Source: Loxodes magnus
Taxonomy: Eukaryota; Ciliophora; Karyorelictea; Loxodida; Loxodidae
NCBI GenBank assembly: GCA_946699065.1
Contig: CAMPDV010001028.1
Location: 81,916 to 145,915, forward strand
Direction: 5' to 3'
DNA length: 64,000 nt
A program made the translations under genes and the position numbers. Shown here in pieces: positions 26,970 through 38,764 of this stretch; the first letter of the stretch is position 1, and the number at the start of each line of letters is the position of its first letter. The notes below the pieces were generated by a model. The model saw only the letters and a list, made by a program, of their open reading frames with translations, was not told the DNA's origin and made no database searches.

Positions 26970-29900
26970 TTTTATTACTATTCTTATATTTACAATCAGG
27001 TTTATTTAATTTTGATATATTTGCTTAAAATTTCTTAATGATAATGACGATCAAAGAAAGATTTAATTTTTAATTTTTTTCTTGCTAATATATCTTATTT
27101 CTTAAAAAAGTTTAGACTGTTTTATGATATTTTAATTTTTTAAATAATAATATATTTATTAATTATCAGTAAAGACTTTTTTTAATGTTCGTTTTTTAAA
27201 AATAATCCTTAATTTAGTCAAAAATGTGCAATTTAATTTTTTAATAAATTTCTTTATTTATATAGATTATGAAGATTTTACTCATAATAGAATAGAAGTA
27301 AGCAATTACATTAAAAATTTACTTTTTTTATTCTAAAATTTTGTTGGTTCTTTAATAAAAATTTAGAAATATCTGATTTTTTAGTTAAAAATATGTCATT
27401 ATTAAAAACTATAAACACTAAAAGGGATTAAATATTTAGATATAAAATAAAAGCTTTTAAGTATGCTTAACTATATTAAATAAAGATATTAAATGATAAA
27501 ATATTGGTTTAATTATTTTCTTCTTTGTACGAAAATAAAATTTGATTTTTTTAAATTAGAATAAAACATTACTTTTAATAATTTTTATATTATGAATAGC
27601 CTAAACAATCTTAATAAATAAGACATCGAAATTTGAAAATAATATTTAAACATTTAACATAATAATTAAAGATTTTACACAATAAATATTAAAAAAATGA
27701 TACAAAATTGTTGAATCTGACAAAATTTATAGTGAAGTATACTTTAACTGAAGTAATTGATAAAAAATGATTATTTGAAAATTTTAAATTTATTTAGTTT
27801 AAAAATATAAAAACTGAAATAAAAATTATATATTTTTAATTAGTAATAAATAAAATAAATTATCTAAAAGTGATAAATAAGAAAAATAAGCATATTATAA
27901 TATAAAGTAACTGTTCTTTTCAGCTCTAGTATTTTAAATTTAAAAATATACAAAGTAAAAAATGATTTTAAAGAAATATAACTTCCAAAAAGATATATTA
28001 TAGTTTCAACTAAATAAGATAAACATTTAGTAAGTAGCTTACAATAAAAAATAACTTATCTTCTAAAAAAGAAAAACTTAAAGGAGATAAAGAATAATAA
28101 ATTACATTAATATAAGAATTCTTATTTATAAACCAAATAATAGTTGATTATAGTTAACTAATTTTTCAAACTTGTACATCTAGGTTTTGTAAAAATTTAA
28201 GAAGTAATTATATAAAAGCAAGCAAGAAATGTATAATTTAGATTTAAAAAATGTAACATTTACCAAGACTAATGCTGATAAGGAAATAAATACTAAGCCT
28301 AAATATTTGCTTTATTATTCCTTAAATATTAAAAAGGTCATAAACATAAATATTATATATTTGTTGTTTCCAGAATTTATAAAGCAATAGATTTAGAATA
28401 ATTTAAACTAATATAACTAATATATCTACAATATTTTATTTATCTATCGATTTTTTCTAAATTTTACAAATTCTAAGAAAAAATGCTTAAAATTTAGAAT
28501 AATAATCATTTACCATCAGAAAATAAACAATTATTGTATCTTTATTATACCATAAATCTAATAAGCATAATTTTATTTTAAAATCGAGAAGTAAAGGAAA
28601 AAGATTAAATAAAAAAGGTTATTAAATTCTTTAAATTAGAGAATTCTGTTTAAACAAGTAAGTTAAATTTTAAATTAAAGGAAATAATTTATCGTAGGAC
28701 AAATAGTTTCTTTTTGAGAAATTAATGATAAAAATTCTTTAATTACAAAAATCTAAGGTCTATATGTATCTGTTAAAATAAGCAGAAATATTCATTAATT
28801 AAAAAAATTAAATAAATAAATAAATAAGTAAAAAAATTAATCTTAATATTTAAGGCAAGTAGATTTTTCTTAAAAGTATTTTCTAATAAAGATTAGAATA
28901 TGAAATCATAAATAAAATACTATTATTAAGAGTAGAAAAATAGTAATAAAATGAAACAAAGTAGTTAGTAAATAAAAAAGAATACTCAATTAAATAAATT
29001 ACGAAATCCTTAGAAAAAACGAACCGAACTTCGACAGGACAAAATAAACAGTAAAAGGACTAAGAATTTTGAAGTTCGAAGAAGATTAAAATTAAAGAAT
29101 TTTAATTAGTGAGATTGAATTATAAATCAGATATCGCTACAGAATATCTGAGTTTCAATAAAAATCTTAAAAAATAGAAAGCGAAAAACCAGTAGGAATC
29201 TTCCCATGAGATTGGAAATAAAAATGAGAGTTTTTTAGTTTTCAAACATTCCTTGACTTTAATAAGTAATCTTTGAACTTTGAAAAAGATTGCCGAAAGG
29301 GGAATCTCAACCATTTTCAAAGAATAGTAGCTATTGATCTCTTCTGTTTAATTTAAATGTCTGGAAATTCCATACTCGGCGAGATCGGAAACTCGGACTT
29401 CTTCAGGTTTTCTTTCCTTTATTTGTGGTATCAGATTATTTTCATCTTTCCTGATTTTTAAAATTTTTCTACTTAGTCTGCCTTCTTTTCATTTTATCCT
29501 TTATTTCTCTTTAATTAAACAGTTTCGTTGTTTCTCTTGAAAAAATTTATCTACTATAAACTCCTTTAATTGTAATAATTCAAACTTAATTTTATTTTAC
29601 TTTGAATATTTTTTAGTTTAAAATATAAATCAAAATTTCTTCTGCACTAAATATTATAAAATTTTGCTTTTAGAAATTAAATTAATCTTTATTTTTATAA
29701 ATGAATTAAAAAAAATTTAAATATATAACATTAAATTTGTCTTAAAAATTGTAAAATAAAGTTTATTTTCAATAATTTTTTTAATATTAAATATAGCTTA
29801 CCATTTACTTAAAATTATTATAATTTCTAAACAGAAATTGCATTTATTATCTTTAATATTAAATATATGTATTATAGATTTCTAAGTTTTTTATTTAATT

Positions 29901-30180
29901 TTATGAAAATTTTGATTTTCATAGAAATCTTTAATAATATTAAAGCCTTTAAAGAAATTTTAATTTTTTTCATGTTATTGTCAATTTATAATGACTTTAT
30001 TTAAGGAAATTACGATTTGTTATGCATGATTTAAATATTTATAAATTAAAATGATTATTTACTATCATAAATAAAAATATACTACATTTATTTAATTTAG
30101 ATATCTTTTAAATACTGCTCTTTTGTTTTTTCTTACTGTAAAGAAAAATTTCTTATTTTCTTTTGAGTAATAAATGAGAA
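26970..30180 (+). repeat. segmental duplication, copy 2 (includes plus arm of inverted repeat)
   Basis: Matches 13.4-17.4 kb in the same order and orientation. It contains the plus-strand arm (28,885-29,275) of the inverted repeat with 25,985-26,400; a third, more diverged relative of that arm is at 16.29-16.51 kb. No gene recognised. Confidence 0.65.
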
Positions 30181-33180
30181 AAAAAGAGCATATAATTATT
30201 ATTTTATTCTTACTTTCTTATAAATTTATAAAACTATCGTATTTTATAAACTTAGGAATATATTTAGTTTAAAAATTTACTAATAATGTATTAAACATTT
30301 ATTTCTCAATATTTGTAAATATATATAGCTATTACATATTTTTATTTATTAATGTTTTAAGTATTTCTAGTGTTTTCATCTATTTCTTCCTAAATTTGCT
30401 ACTTTTTTACTCATAGGAAATCTAACTATAAGCAGCTAAATTAATATTCTTATTTTATTTCTTGACTTTAATTTCAAATTACACATCCTAAAGTAACTTA
30501 ATATATTGAGTACATTTTTTAAATATTTAAATGTATTTTAATGTATAAATAATACATAATTTTGCTATTGCTATATTTTACTTTACTATACATAAAATAA
30601 TATTAATTATATAAGTTAATATACTTTTACATTATTAGAACATTAAAATAATTTATTCTTTATTAAATTAAATTTAGCAATTTCTATATTTGCTTGCATT
30701 ATTTACTTATAGTAATTCTTTTATTTACCTAGCTTATCATTTAATAGTATTACGTATATAGTTAAGGCTTTGCGTTACTTAATTAAGTTTATTAATAAGT
30801 TAAGAATAAATTATAAAAAAATAGCAGGAAAATTAGTAAAATTAATTAAATTTAAATTCTAACATTTACTATTAAAAATAAAGCAAAATTAATAGGTAGC
30901 AAGTTATTTTAAAAGATATATAAATAGAGTAAATTATTAAGATATTATAATAATAATTAAAATTAAATTAGCTAATAGTAATAATTAAAATTAAATAACT
31001 AATATTAATACTATTATAAATATAACTATAAATTATAAAAATTACTAATAGTTATTTTCAAATATAGAAATTAGATTTCCTTAATATTTTTAATGAAGTA
31101 AAATTAAATATTTTAAATAAAAATAAATTTAAGGAGCAATTATATAAAATTATATGGATATATTTATTTCCAATAATAAAAATTGGATTATAAGAATCTT
31201 TTTAAATAATAAAAATGACTTTAGAGGCATATTTTCTAATATTTTAAAGAATAATATAAAGGAAATTATTGTAATTATAAGTTGATAAAGAATACAAAAA
31301 TATTATTTATCAAATTGAGCCCCTTATAACTAAGATCCTATTATGATGCTATTTATTATAGCTTTTTCTTTTTAAAATTTTTCTTTTAAATAAAAATTAA
31401 ATTTTATAAATATCAAAATTTTCAATTTTTATTATAATAAATCTTAAAGTTATTTTATTTTTCTACTTTAAATATTTAGATTCATGATATCTTTCAAAAA
31501 TTAATTACCTAATTTACAAAATTTTGTCTATAAAATAAAAATAAAAATTGGAAATAAATAAAAAATGAATGAACTATAAAAATAGCGAATTGTTAGTGAC
31601 TCTTCTTTATTAAAAAATAAAGAAGTTAAATTGCATGAATGGAACATAGTTTGTTTAACAGAACTTCAATAATAGAATTCGGAGATGCTCTAGTAAAGTA
31701 AGCCAAATAAAATTTTAAAATTTAAAGCTCTTTATTAAAAAATTAAATAAATAAACATTAAAAACTCATAAAAATTATTCTAAATTTGCTTATAAAATCT
31801 TTAAATTAATGGAAATAATTGTAGCAAGATTTAATGGCTGAAAAATATATTATAGGTAGAAAAGTAAGTAAGCTGTCAAAATTAAAATAAATTATTAGGA
31901 AAATTCTTTATAAAATTTAATATTAATTATAGAATTTAAGATAGGGAAAAAATTATTTTATATAAATAAGAGCTAAAAAGAAAATAAAAAGCTATAATAG
32001 CTATAATGCGTCAAACAAAATTTATGTTTAACTACTACTAAGATGTAAGAAACATAAAAATCATGCGAATAAATTGAGTCAAAACTAGAAGATTTTTTTG
32101 ATCTTTAGCATTTGTAAAGTAGTCATAAAAATAACTTTAGTCAAAAATAAAATAGTTTAAAAAAATAATTTAATGATTCAAGCATTTAAATTTAAAATGA
32201 TAATATTTAATATTTTAATATGAAAACCAATTTAATAATAAATATGAGAATTTAATTACATCTTAAAAAATCTAACTAATAAAATAAAAATTTGAAATAA
32301 AAATTAATTAGTAATAATTTTTAGTTTTATTAGGATTCTAAATAAATTAGAAGTAATTACAATTATATGTTATTCAAATATAAAACGTAACTAAATAAAA
32401 ATTACTAGAAAATAAAAAATATTTATATCAAAATTAGATTTTAATGCTTTATAAAACTAAGATAAAAATAAAAAATTTAAATAACTTAAAATAACGAAAG
32501 ATAAATAAATTTTGTAAATATGGATATTTATTCAAATTTTTCAATTTATCTAAACAACAAAAACTGTATAGATTGATCAAATAAATATTTTAGATAAAGA
32601 ATCTTAGACTAAAATGTTAATTTTAAAGATTAAATAATTAAAACATTTAAATCTTAATTATTTGGAGTTATCATTACTGATATTTTTATTAGTCGAAAAT
32701 TAAATTAAGAAATAAATGATTAATAGGTTTCAATAATAGCAAATTCAATATAGGATAAAAATTTAATTTAAAATGAAAAATTATCTTTTATATTATTAAA
32801 TAATTTATTAGTTTCTATTTTAGTACATTCAAATTATTTTTATTTTTACCAAACTTATATAATATCCTTTATTAAATTTAAACAATATCAATTTTACTTT
32901 TATTATTTTTAAAAGTTTTATTTGGATAATTATAGTAAAAAACGTTAAAAATGTAAATTAAAATTTCAAATTAAATTAAATATCTAAAAAAAGTAGAATA
33001 TTAAATTAATAAAATAGGAATACTAATTAAATTTATTATAAATAAAATAAATTTCTTAAAAGGTTTTATAAAAGTAAAATGATTAAATTTAAGTTATCTT
33101 AAATGGTAATATTAATATTAAAGAAAAAAAAATTTAATTACTTTAAGGTTGAAATATAGAAGGAAAATTTCATAGATGGT
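30181..33180. other. AT-rich tract, no gene seen
   Basis: No motif recognised. The 3' part could be the decayed 5' half of the LINE that starts to be readable near 33.2 kb, but no endonuclease signature is visible. Confidence 0.35.
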
Positions 33181-33249
33181 CATAAAAAATAGTTAATTGC
33201 TACTCTAATATACGTGAAAAACGTTTGATAGTATAACAAGGAAAATGCT

Positions 33250-34950
33250 ATTTTACCATCTAAGAAAACTTAGATTACCTCTGGGATTGATAATGGCATT
33301 TGAATCTTTTTACGAAAATTATGATGCTAAGTTCCTTATTGATGGTAATATTACAAGATCACTTAAATTAAATAACGAAGTATTATAGGGAAGCAGCCAT
33401 GGACCTGTACTTGTAATACTTTACTATGATATTGTAATTAGATATTTAGAAGAAAAATAACATAAATATGGTTATAATATCATCTTGAGAAATTTTGTGG
33501 TTCGTGGCTTTGCAGATATCTTAATTGAGCTTTCTAATTCATAGTAAAATGCATAGAAATTACTTACGCCACAAAAAATATTTCTTGAGTAAAACTAAAT
33601 ATAATGTGGATAAATGTGAAGTAATTTAGTTCTTAAAAAAGAAAGAAAATAGAATTTAAATAAATTTAAATATTAATGGAATTCCTATTGTTTAAAAGAA
33701 CGAAATTACATATCTTGGATACAGATTGGGAAATAAATAAAATTATAAACTACACTGTGCAAGCAAAGTATCTGACTTCAAAGAAGGATTTTTGAAAGCA
33801 TAAGAAATTCTTTCTTAGTACGGAGTAGTATCACCACTCAATTTTAAAAAACTTTGCAGAGTGTTTATTTTGACTAAAATATAGTATGAAAGTGATATAA
33901 CTCCTTGAAGTATCATGTCAGGACTTAAAGGAAAGAAAGCTTAAATAACTAAATTACAAAGACTCATTTCAGGGAAAGCATTTAAATCTCCTTGATTGGC
34001 ATTCAATGAATCTTACTTCGTTGATCTTAATTGACTTCCGTACACACATGGCTATATTAAAATTCATGCGTTTTTATTTTAAACTAGAACAAAACCATTA
34101 AAGAAAACCTGAACTCTAATATAGCATTCTTGTTTTCTAAATGCAAGCAATACTATTTGCCATATATGAAATACATAAATAAAAGCCTTTAATAATATAA
34201 AATTGATATTGAAAGTATGAAAATTATAAAATAATTTAATTAGCATATTATTCTAAGAGTGAAAGAACAATTTCTATAAGAATTTTTTTACAGGAATACA
34301 TGGATGCTTACAGCTTAAAGATACATGCAATCTATTTAAAATAATCAAAGTGTATTTCCTGAAATAACTTATACTAAGTTTAACAGACATAGAATATAAA
34401 ACATAATTTCTATTTTCAAACTGAGGACATTCACCTATAATTTCTAATACGAATTTAGCTTGCGTCACATAAGCACAAAAAATGGAATTGATTGTGCATG
34501 TGGTTTAGCTAGTGGTGAACTCGATCATATATTTGAATGTGCTTTATATAAAGATGTCTTTTAGGAATTATCTAATCGAAAAATATTTAATGACAAAGAT
34601 TATAAAAACTAATTACGAACGACTAAAATTATATTAATTCAAACTTTGTAAAAAGTAAAGCCCCTAAGATTGACTAATATATTAAAAATTTTCATCAAAA
34701 ATTACTTAAAAAAAGGATAAAAATTTAAAAAATTTAGCAGTTGAAACAAAAAGAAAAAATGATGGGAGAAAAAAATATATTTAAGAAAGAAACTTAAATA
34801 ATACATGTGAAAACAAATAAGAAAAAAATGAAAATAAGAAGAGAGAGGAAAATGCGAGAACACAATTTAGAGCCAATATAGAAGAAATATAGAAGAAATA
34901 AAAGAGCAGGAGAAGGAAGAATTAACTAGAAGCTGATAATAAACTTACAT
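33250..34950 (+). pseudogene. non-LTR retrotransposon (LINE) polymerase, degenerate
   Basis: Reverse-transcriptase motifs appear in order on the plus strand. A segment ending LNNEVLQGSSHGPVL (about 33,365-33,405) matches the conserved Gln-Gly-Ser...Gly/Pro-Pro-Leu block. The catalytic loop (about 33,505) reads Gly-Phe-Ala-Asp-Ile, so the second catalytic Asp of the FADD motif is lost. The connection and thumb region (YLGYRLGN and onward) follows, and the C-terminal finger is DCACGLASGELDHIFEC near 34,490-34,540. The frame shifts several times. A Lys/Arg-rich tail precedes the 3' end. It would have copied its own RNA by target-primed reverse transcription; this copy is dead unless the losses are sequence errors. 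Confidence 0.75.
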
Positions 34951-35013
34951 AAACTTTTATACTTAACATAATTCGCATGAAATATACCTATAAGTAGTGC
35001 AATTATGTTCCAA

Positions 35014-35060
35014 TACTCAAAGTATTGAAATTTGTTTATCTTATTATTATTATTAATTAT
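35014..35060 (+). repeat. LINE 3' end: hairpin and (TTA)n tail
   Basis: CAATACT-CAA-AGTATTG stem, a short spacer, then TTA triplets (about 35,041-35,055). Same layout as the ORF1-element ends but a different stem and loop. Confidence 0.55.
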
Positions 35061-36365
35061 TTTACAAATTTACTATTTTATACCCCTTATTTATGAATCG
35101 CTTATATATCGATACATTTTATAAAGCTTGTAAGATTTTAATTAATAATTTTAAACTAAAAGTAATTATATAGTCACATCTCTGATTTCTTATTCGTTTT
35201 AAGTCATCACTATTTATTAAAACCAAGATTCATGATCTAATCATCCGAATCTTCAACTCTCTTCATTATTGTAGGCAACCTAATTTAAGTAAATTTATTA
35301 TCTTAGTTTGCTGTCAATCGTTATATTCTTTATTAAATTTAAATCATACATATGTTTTATATATTCCTCATTATTTGCTTTGCTTATCTTTAATAAACTT
35401 GATTAAATGTATGCATTTGTTTCGAAGCTTAAGATATTAAATTTTAATCTTATGGACTTTATTCTTAGATCTTACTTAATTTATTGATATAAATTTTCTG
35501 TAGTCTATTTTTTCATCAAACCATATAGCATTCTAATATTCGCTGATAATCTAAAGGTGAATCTAAGCCAAAAGGTATTTTCTTTTACCTTTCGAAACTT
35601 ATATTTTTTGAAATATCTTTACAGTATTATCATAGTAATCACTATAATGTAAAACCGTCCAAGAAATAGCAATAAATCTTTGGCTAGTTTATTTTACTTG
35701 CTAATGTTGAAGTATAATGTGGAAAGAAAACTTGCTAAATCACGAGAGTGAAGAAACCGAATATAAAAAGTTTAGTTTTTTGTGGTTATAAGATCTTAAT
35801 TTACATTATACTATTGGAAAAAACTTTGAAGAGATATGTAGCTTACAGACAATTAATCACTATTTCCAGCCATAAACTGTTGTTATAAAGGTTTATAAAA
35901 ATGATAGATAAAAAGTAGAAAAACAAAAATATGGTTTCTGAAGTTAGGTACTTCAGGTATTCGTTCATTCAAAACGAAATTAACAATCTCGTTATAAAAA
36001 ACTTTCATTATTTTCATAGCTTCTCTTCTTATCGAAATCTACTGCTTCTAGACACCTATAAATGTCTCTGATAATTAGAGAACTGGAACTAAACTAGTCT
36101 AACTTAGAATAGATAAAAAATAAAATTATATATAAGTTATTTATCTAGTGATTCATCGTTTCCCTCTAAATTTTAACTTTAAAATTATAAATATAATTTT
36201 CATTATTCAGGATCCTGAAATGCAGATAACAAAGTAAAACATCTCATGGAACTCTTAGCTTTTTTGTAATAAACGAAACAAAATCAGGCTTTAGAATTTA
36301 AATAAAATTTCATAAATATTCACTAAATAAAGATAAACTTAATTCTATTGAAAGTAAATATAACT
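35061..36365. other. no gene identified
   Basis: No recognised motif. The part next to 36.37 kb may be the more decayed continuation of the receptor pseudogene (its later membrane helices), but I cannot align it with confidence. Confidence 0.35.
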
Positions 36366-36369
36366 GTTA

Positions 36370-36930
36370 AATAATAAAAAAAGTGTACTACAATCCATCA
36401 GTAAGTGTCATTTATCTCTTTTCTTTAATCTATTATATTTCTAACTTTCTTCAAATTCTATAGTTATTAATAATAAACACCTGATAGAAAAACTCGAGAT
36501 GAGTATATTATACAAGCTAAATCTTCTCCTTTATGGAAAATTCTTATTTATCTCTTTCTAAAAGGATAATCTATATCTTCTATATAGTCTTTAGGAATTA
36601 CAGTAGTTCTTTCTCCTTATGTTATTTACTTATCAAGTTAAAGTATAATAGGATATGTAGTACAGAAAGTTTCTCTATTATAATATTTTCAAGTTTTATT
36701 TTCGTTTCTATTTCTAAAGTTTATTATATCATAAACTTTAAGATTTGGATTGTTTTAATTATTTTCTATTTATAATTTTCCTTATAATCCCAATATTTTT
36801 ATAGTCCTTAAGATGTTATTTGTATTCTGGAATCTAGATAGTCCTTACTCTATTTAAAAATTTATAATCTTTAGTCAAGCTAGTCATCATCGACTCTGCA
36901 ATCCAACGCAGACATTGCGAAAGGTTAGAC
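36370..36930 (-). pseudogene. decayed partial copy of the double flytrap receptor gene
   Basis: Read on the minus strand this matches about 51,380-51,880 of the receptor gene: the end of the second ligand-binding domain (equivalent of the LDYLDFQN and NALRTIKIYG segments), the linker that in the receptor has CATCP, and membrane helix 1 followed by the MTFTDG segment before helix 2. Nucleotide identity looks like 75-80 percent. Frame-changing indels and lost cysteines (Cys to Tyr in the linker) show it is broken. It lies 15 kb from the intact gene, in opposite orientation, next to the paralogous RING-MORN gene. Confidence 0.8.
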
Positions 36931-37552
36931 TCCAATAATCCTTATAGAAGTCTCATCTTCCAGAATAATTAAATAGGAACGTCACTTCGTGAAAAAAATC
37001 AAAATATTAAAATTAGACAAAATAATAACTTGGATTTAGACTCTTTGTAGCTTTCCCCTTCATTACCAAATTTAGTTAAAGCTGAAAATAATAAAATATA
37101 TTTTATTTTGTTACTTAGAATAAACTTTTAAGATCTATCTTAAGAAGAGATCCTAAATGTAAATATTCAGATAAACTTTAGTATATTATAATTATATACT
37201 ATTAAACCTAATTATTAATAAAGTTGTTTATTAAGCAAGGTATATCTTCATTCTTTTAATTAAGAAGAATAATTAAATATCTATTATTGTATTTATATTC
37301 TTACTTAATAAAAGATAAGAAAAACATACTTATTAGAGTAAAAGCACAAAAGAGCGAAAAGAGAGAAAAATAGAAAATTGAGAATTTTATTCTAAATTTT
37401 AAGGATTTTTAGTATTTTAATGCTTGTACAATAAATTATTAACTTTTCTAAGATTTTCTTGTAAATTCTTTGTACAGTAAAATATTCCAAAATACTAAAG
37501 AAAATAAAAGAACTAAATATTAAACTAGACCAATTAATTTTAATAAATTAAA

Positions 37553-37572
37553 TTATATAATATTATTATTAT
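37553..37572 (-). repeat. (TAA)n tail of element D
   Basis: A short AT triplet run read 3' of element D on the minus strand. Confidence 0.5.
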
Positions 37573-37596
37573 GAATAAAATTGTTTGGCCTTCTTG

Positions 37597-37644
37597 TAGG
37601 TATTTCAACCTATTTCTAGCCTGCCTCCAGATTGCTCCGGAGGC
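37597..37644 (-). promoter_or_regulatory. two 3' hairpins of element D
   Basis: On the minus strand: first GCCTCC/GGAGGC (37,644-37,623), then TAGG-TTGAAATA-CCTA (37,612-37,597), then the spacer CAAGAAGGCCAAACAATTTT and the tail. The 42.28-42.36 kb end has the same order (CCGGAGCAATT, then GAGG/CCTC) with changed stem bases. Confidence 0.6.
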
Positions 37645-37649
37645 TAAAA

Positions 37650-38326
37650 TTAAATGTCGATATTATCTATCTCCATCCACTGTCCTGTCTTGCTTGTTCT
37701 TGAAATCTTCAATTTCTCTTCCATTACTAATTGCATTTTTTCTTGTATATATTTACAAGAGCGTTTATCCATAACTGTTCTATATTCCTTCTTACTTGAA
37801 GCTGTCGCTACCTCTTCCTTTTTTCCTATTGTTATCTTTGCTTTTTACAGTAACTCTGTTTGAAATTTAGGAATTTTTTACACTTCTTTCACAAGTGTTC
37901 TCTTGAGCCACAGCAGTAGCAGGATTTTATTTCTCGCTTGTATAAAGGCTTGTCGACTTTAATTTCTTCGATTTCCATCTTGTCTTATTTCTAATCCCTT
38001 GATTCAATTTACTTTTGCAATGTTTGCTGATTTTCTAGTAGCTGTTCTAATTTACCATCGATTTCTCTGTATTTTTAATCTTGATTCTGGGATTAACTGT
38101 TCTGACTCTGAGATACGTTCCAGAAAGCGCTTAAATCTCTCTCCTGAGACATGAGTCTTGATTCGATTTCCTCTTGCTTTTTCAGATTCTCCTTTAGCTT
38201 GTCATTGTCCTTTTTCAGCTTCCTGACCTCTTCCTGGAGGTTCAGTATCACTTTGATGAGCTATTCCATACTCATCTGGCTAGAAGGATTAAACTATGAA
38301 ACCTCCTAGCGAAGAGTAGACTTCAT
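37650..38326 (-). CDS. ORF1/Gag-like protein D (coiled coil + CCHC)
   Basis: From the ATG at 38,326 the frame gives a Ser/Gln-rich start, then a strong coiled coil (MEQLIKVILNLQEEVRKLKK onward, about residues 15-60), a Gln-rich second helix and the zinc knuckle CYCCGSREHLWKKC (Cys-X2-Cys-X4-His-X4-Cys), where TGA is the Trp. A basic tail (KKQRQQQEKRKRQRQ) follows. The coiled coil is nearly that of element A. Upstream DNA to about 38,530 is also G+C-richer and open, with another ATG at 38,518 in a different frame, so the N-terminus may be longer with a slip in an A5 run. No polymerase ORF follows before the hairpins. Confidence 0.75.
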
Positions 38327-38764
38327 CAGCTTCCATGGCTTCTCTTATGAGGTTGGAGTTATTGCATGTGTTGTCTTTTGAACTTGTTTCTGCTCCTCTC
38401 CAGGTTATTAGGACTAAGAAAAAGGTTAGGGTTAAGGGAAGGAAGACTATCCAAGATTGGATTCAGGTTTCCTCTCCAACTTTTTGGAGGTTGTGTAGAA
38501 ACCTTTTTGAATTCTTCCATTTTATATTTTACTATTTAAATTATATAATATAATTGGTTTTATCTCTTAATTTTATAGATAAAAAAGTTATTTAATCATT
38601 TAAATTTATTTGGTTTATCTTTCTAATTAAATATTTTAGAAAAACTTAAATTATAAAATATTTCATTAAATATGCTAGTTGTTTTTAATTTATAAATTTA
38701 ATAGTTTAATAGTTAGTTTAATTATCGTTATTTAAACGTTTTGGCAGCTAAAATTATAATAAAA

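Noticed and set aside
36533-36775. Plus-strand ORF of 80 codons rich in Ile/Ser/Tyr
   Set aside because: It is the antisense shadow of the decayed receptor copy; the same shadow appears opposite the intact receptor at 51,493-51,717.
38335-38553. Plus-strand ORF of 72 codons
   Set aside because: Antisense to the 5' part of ORF1 element D.
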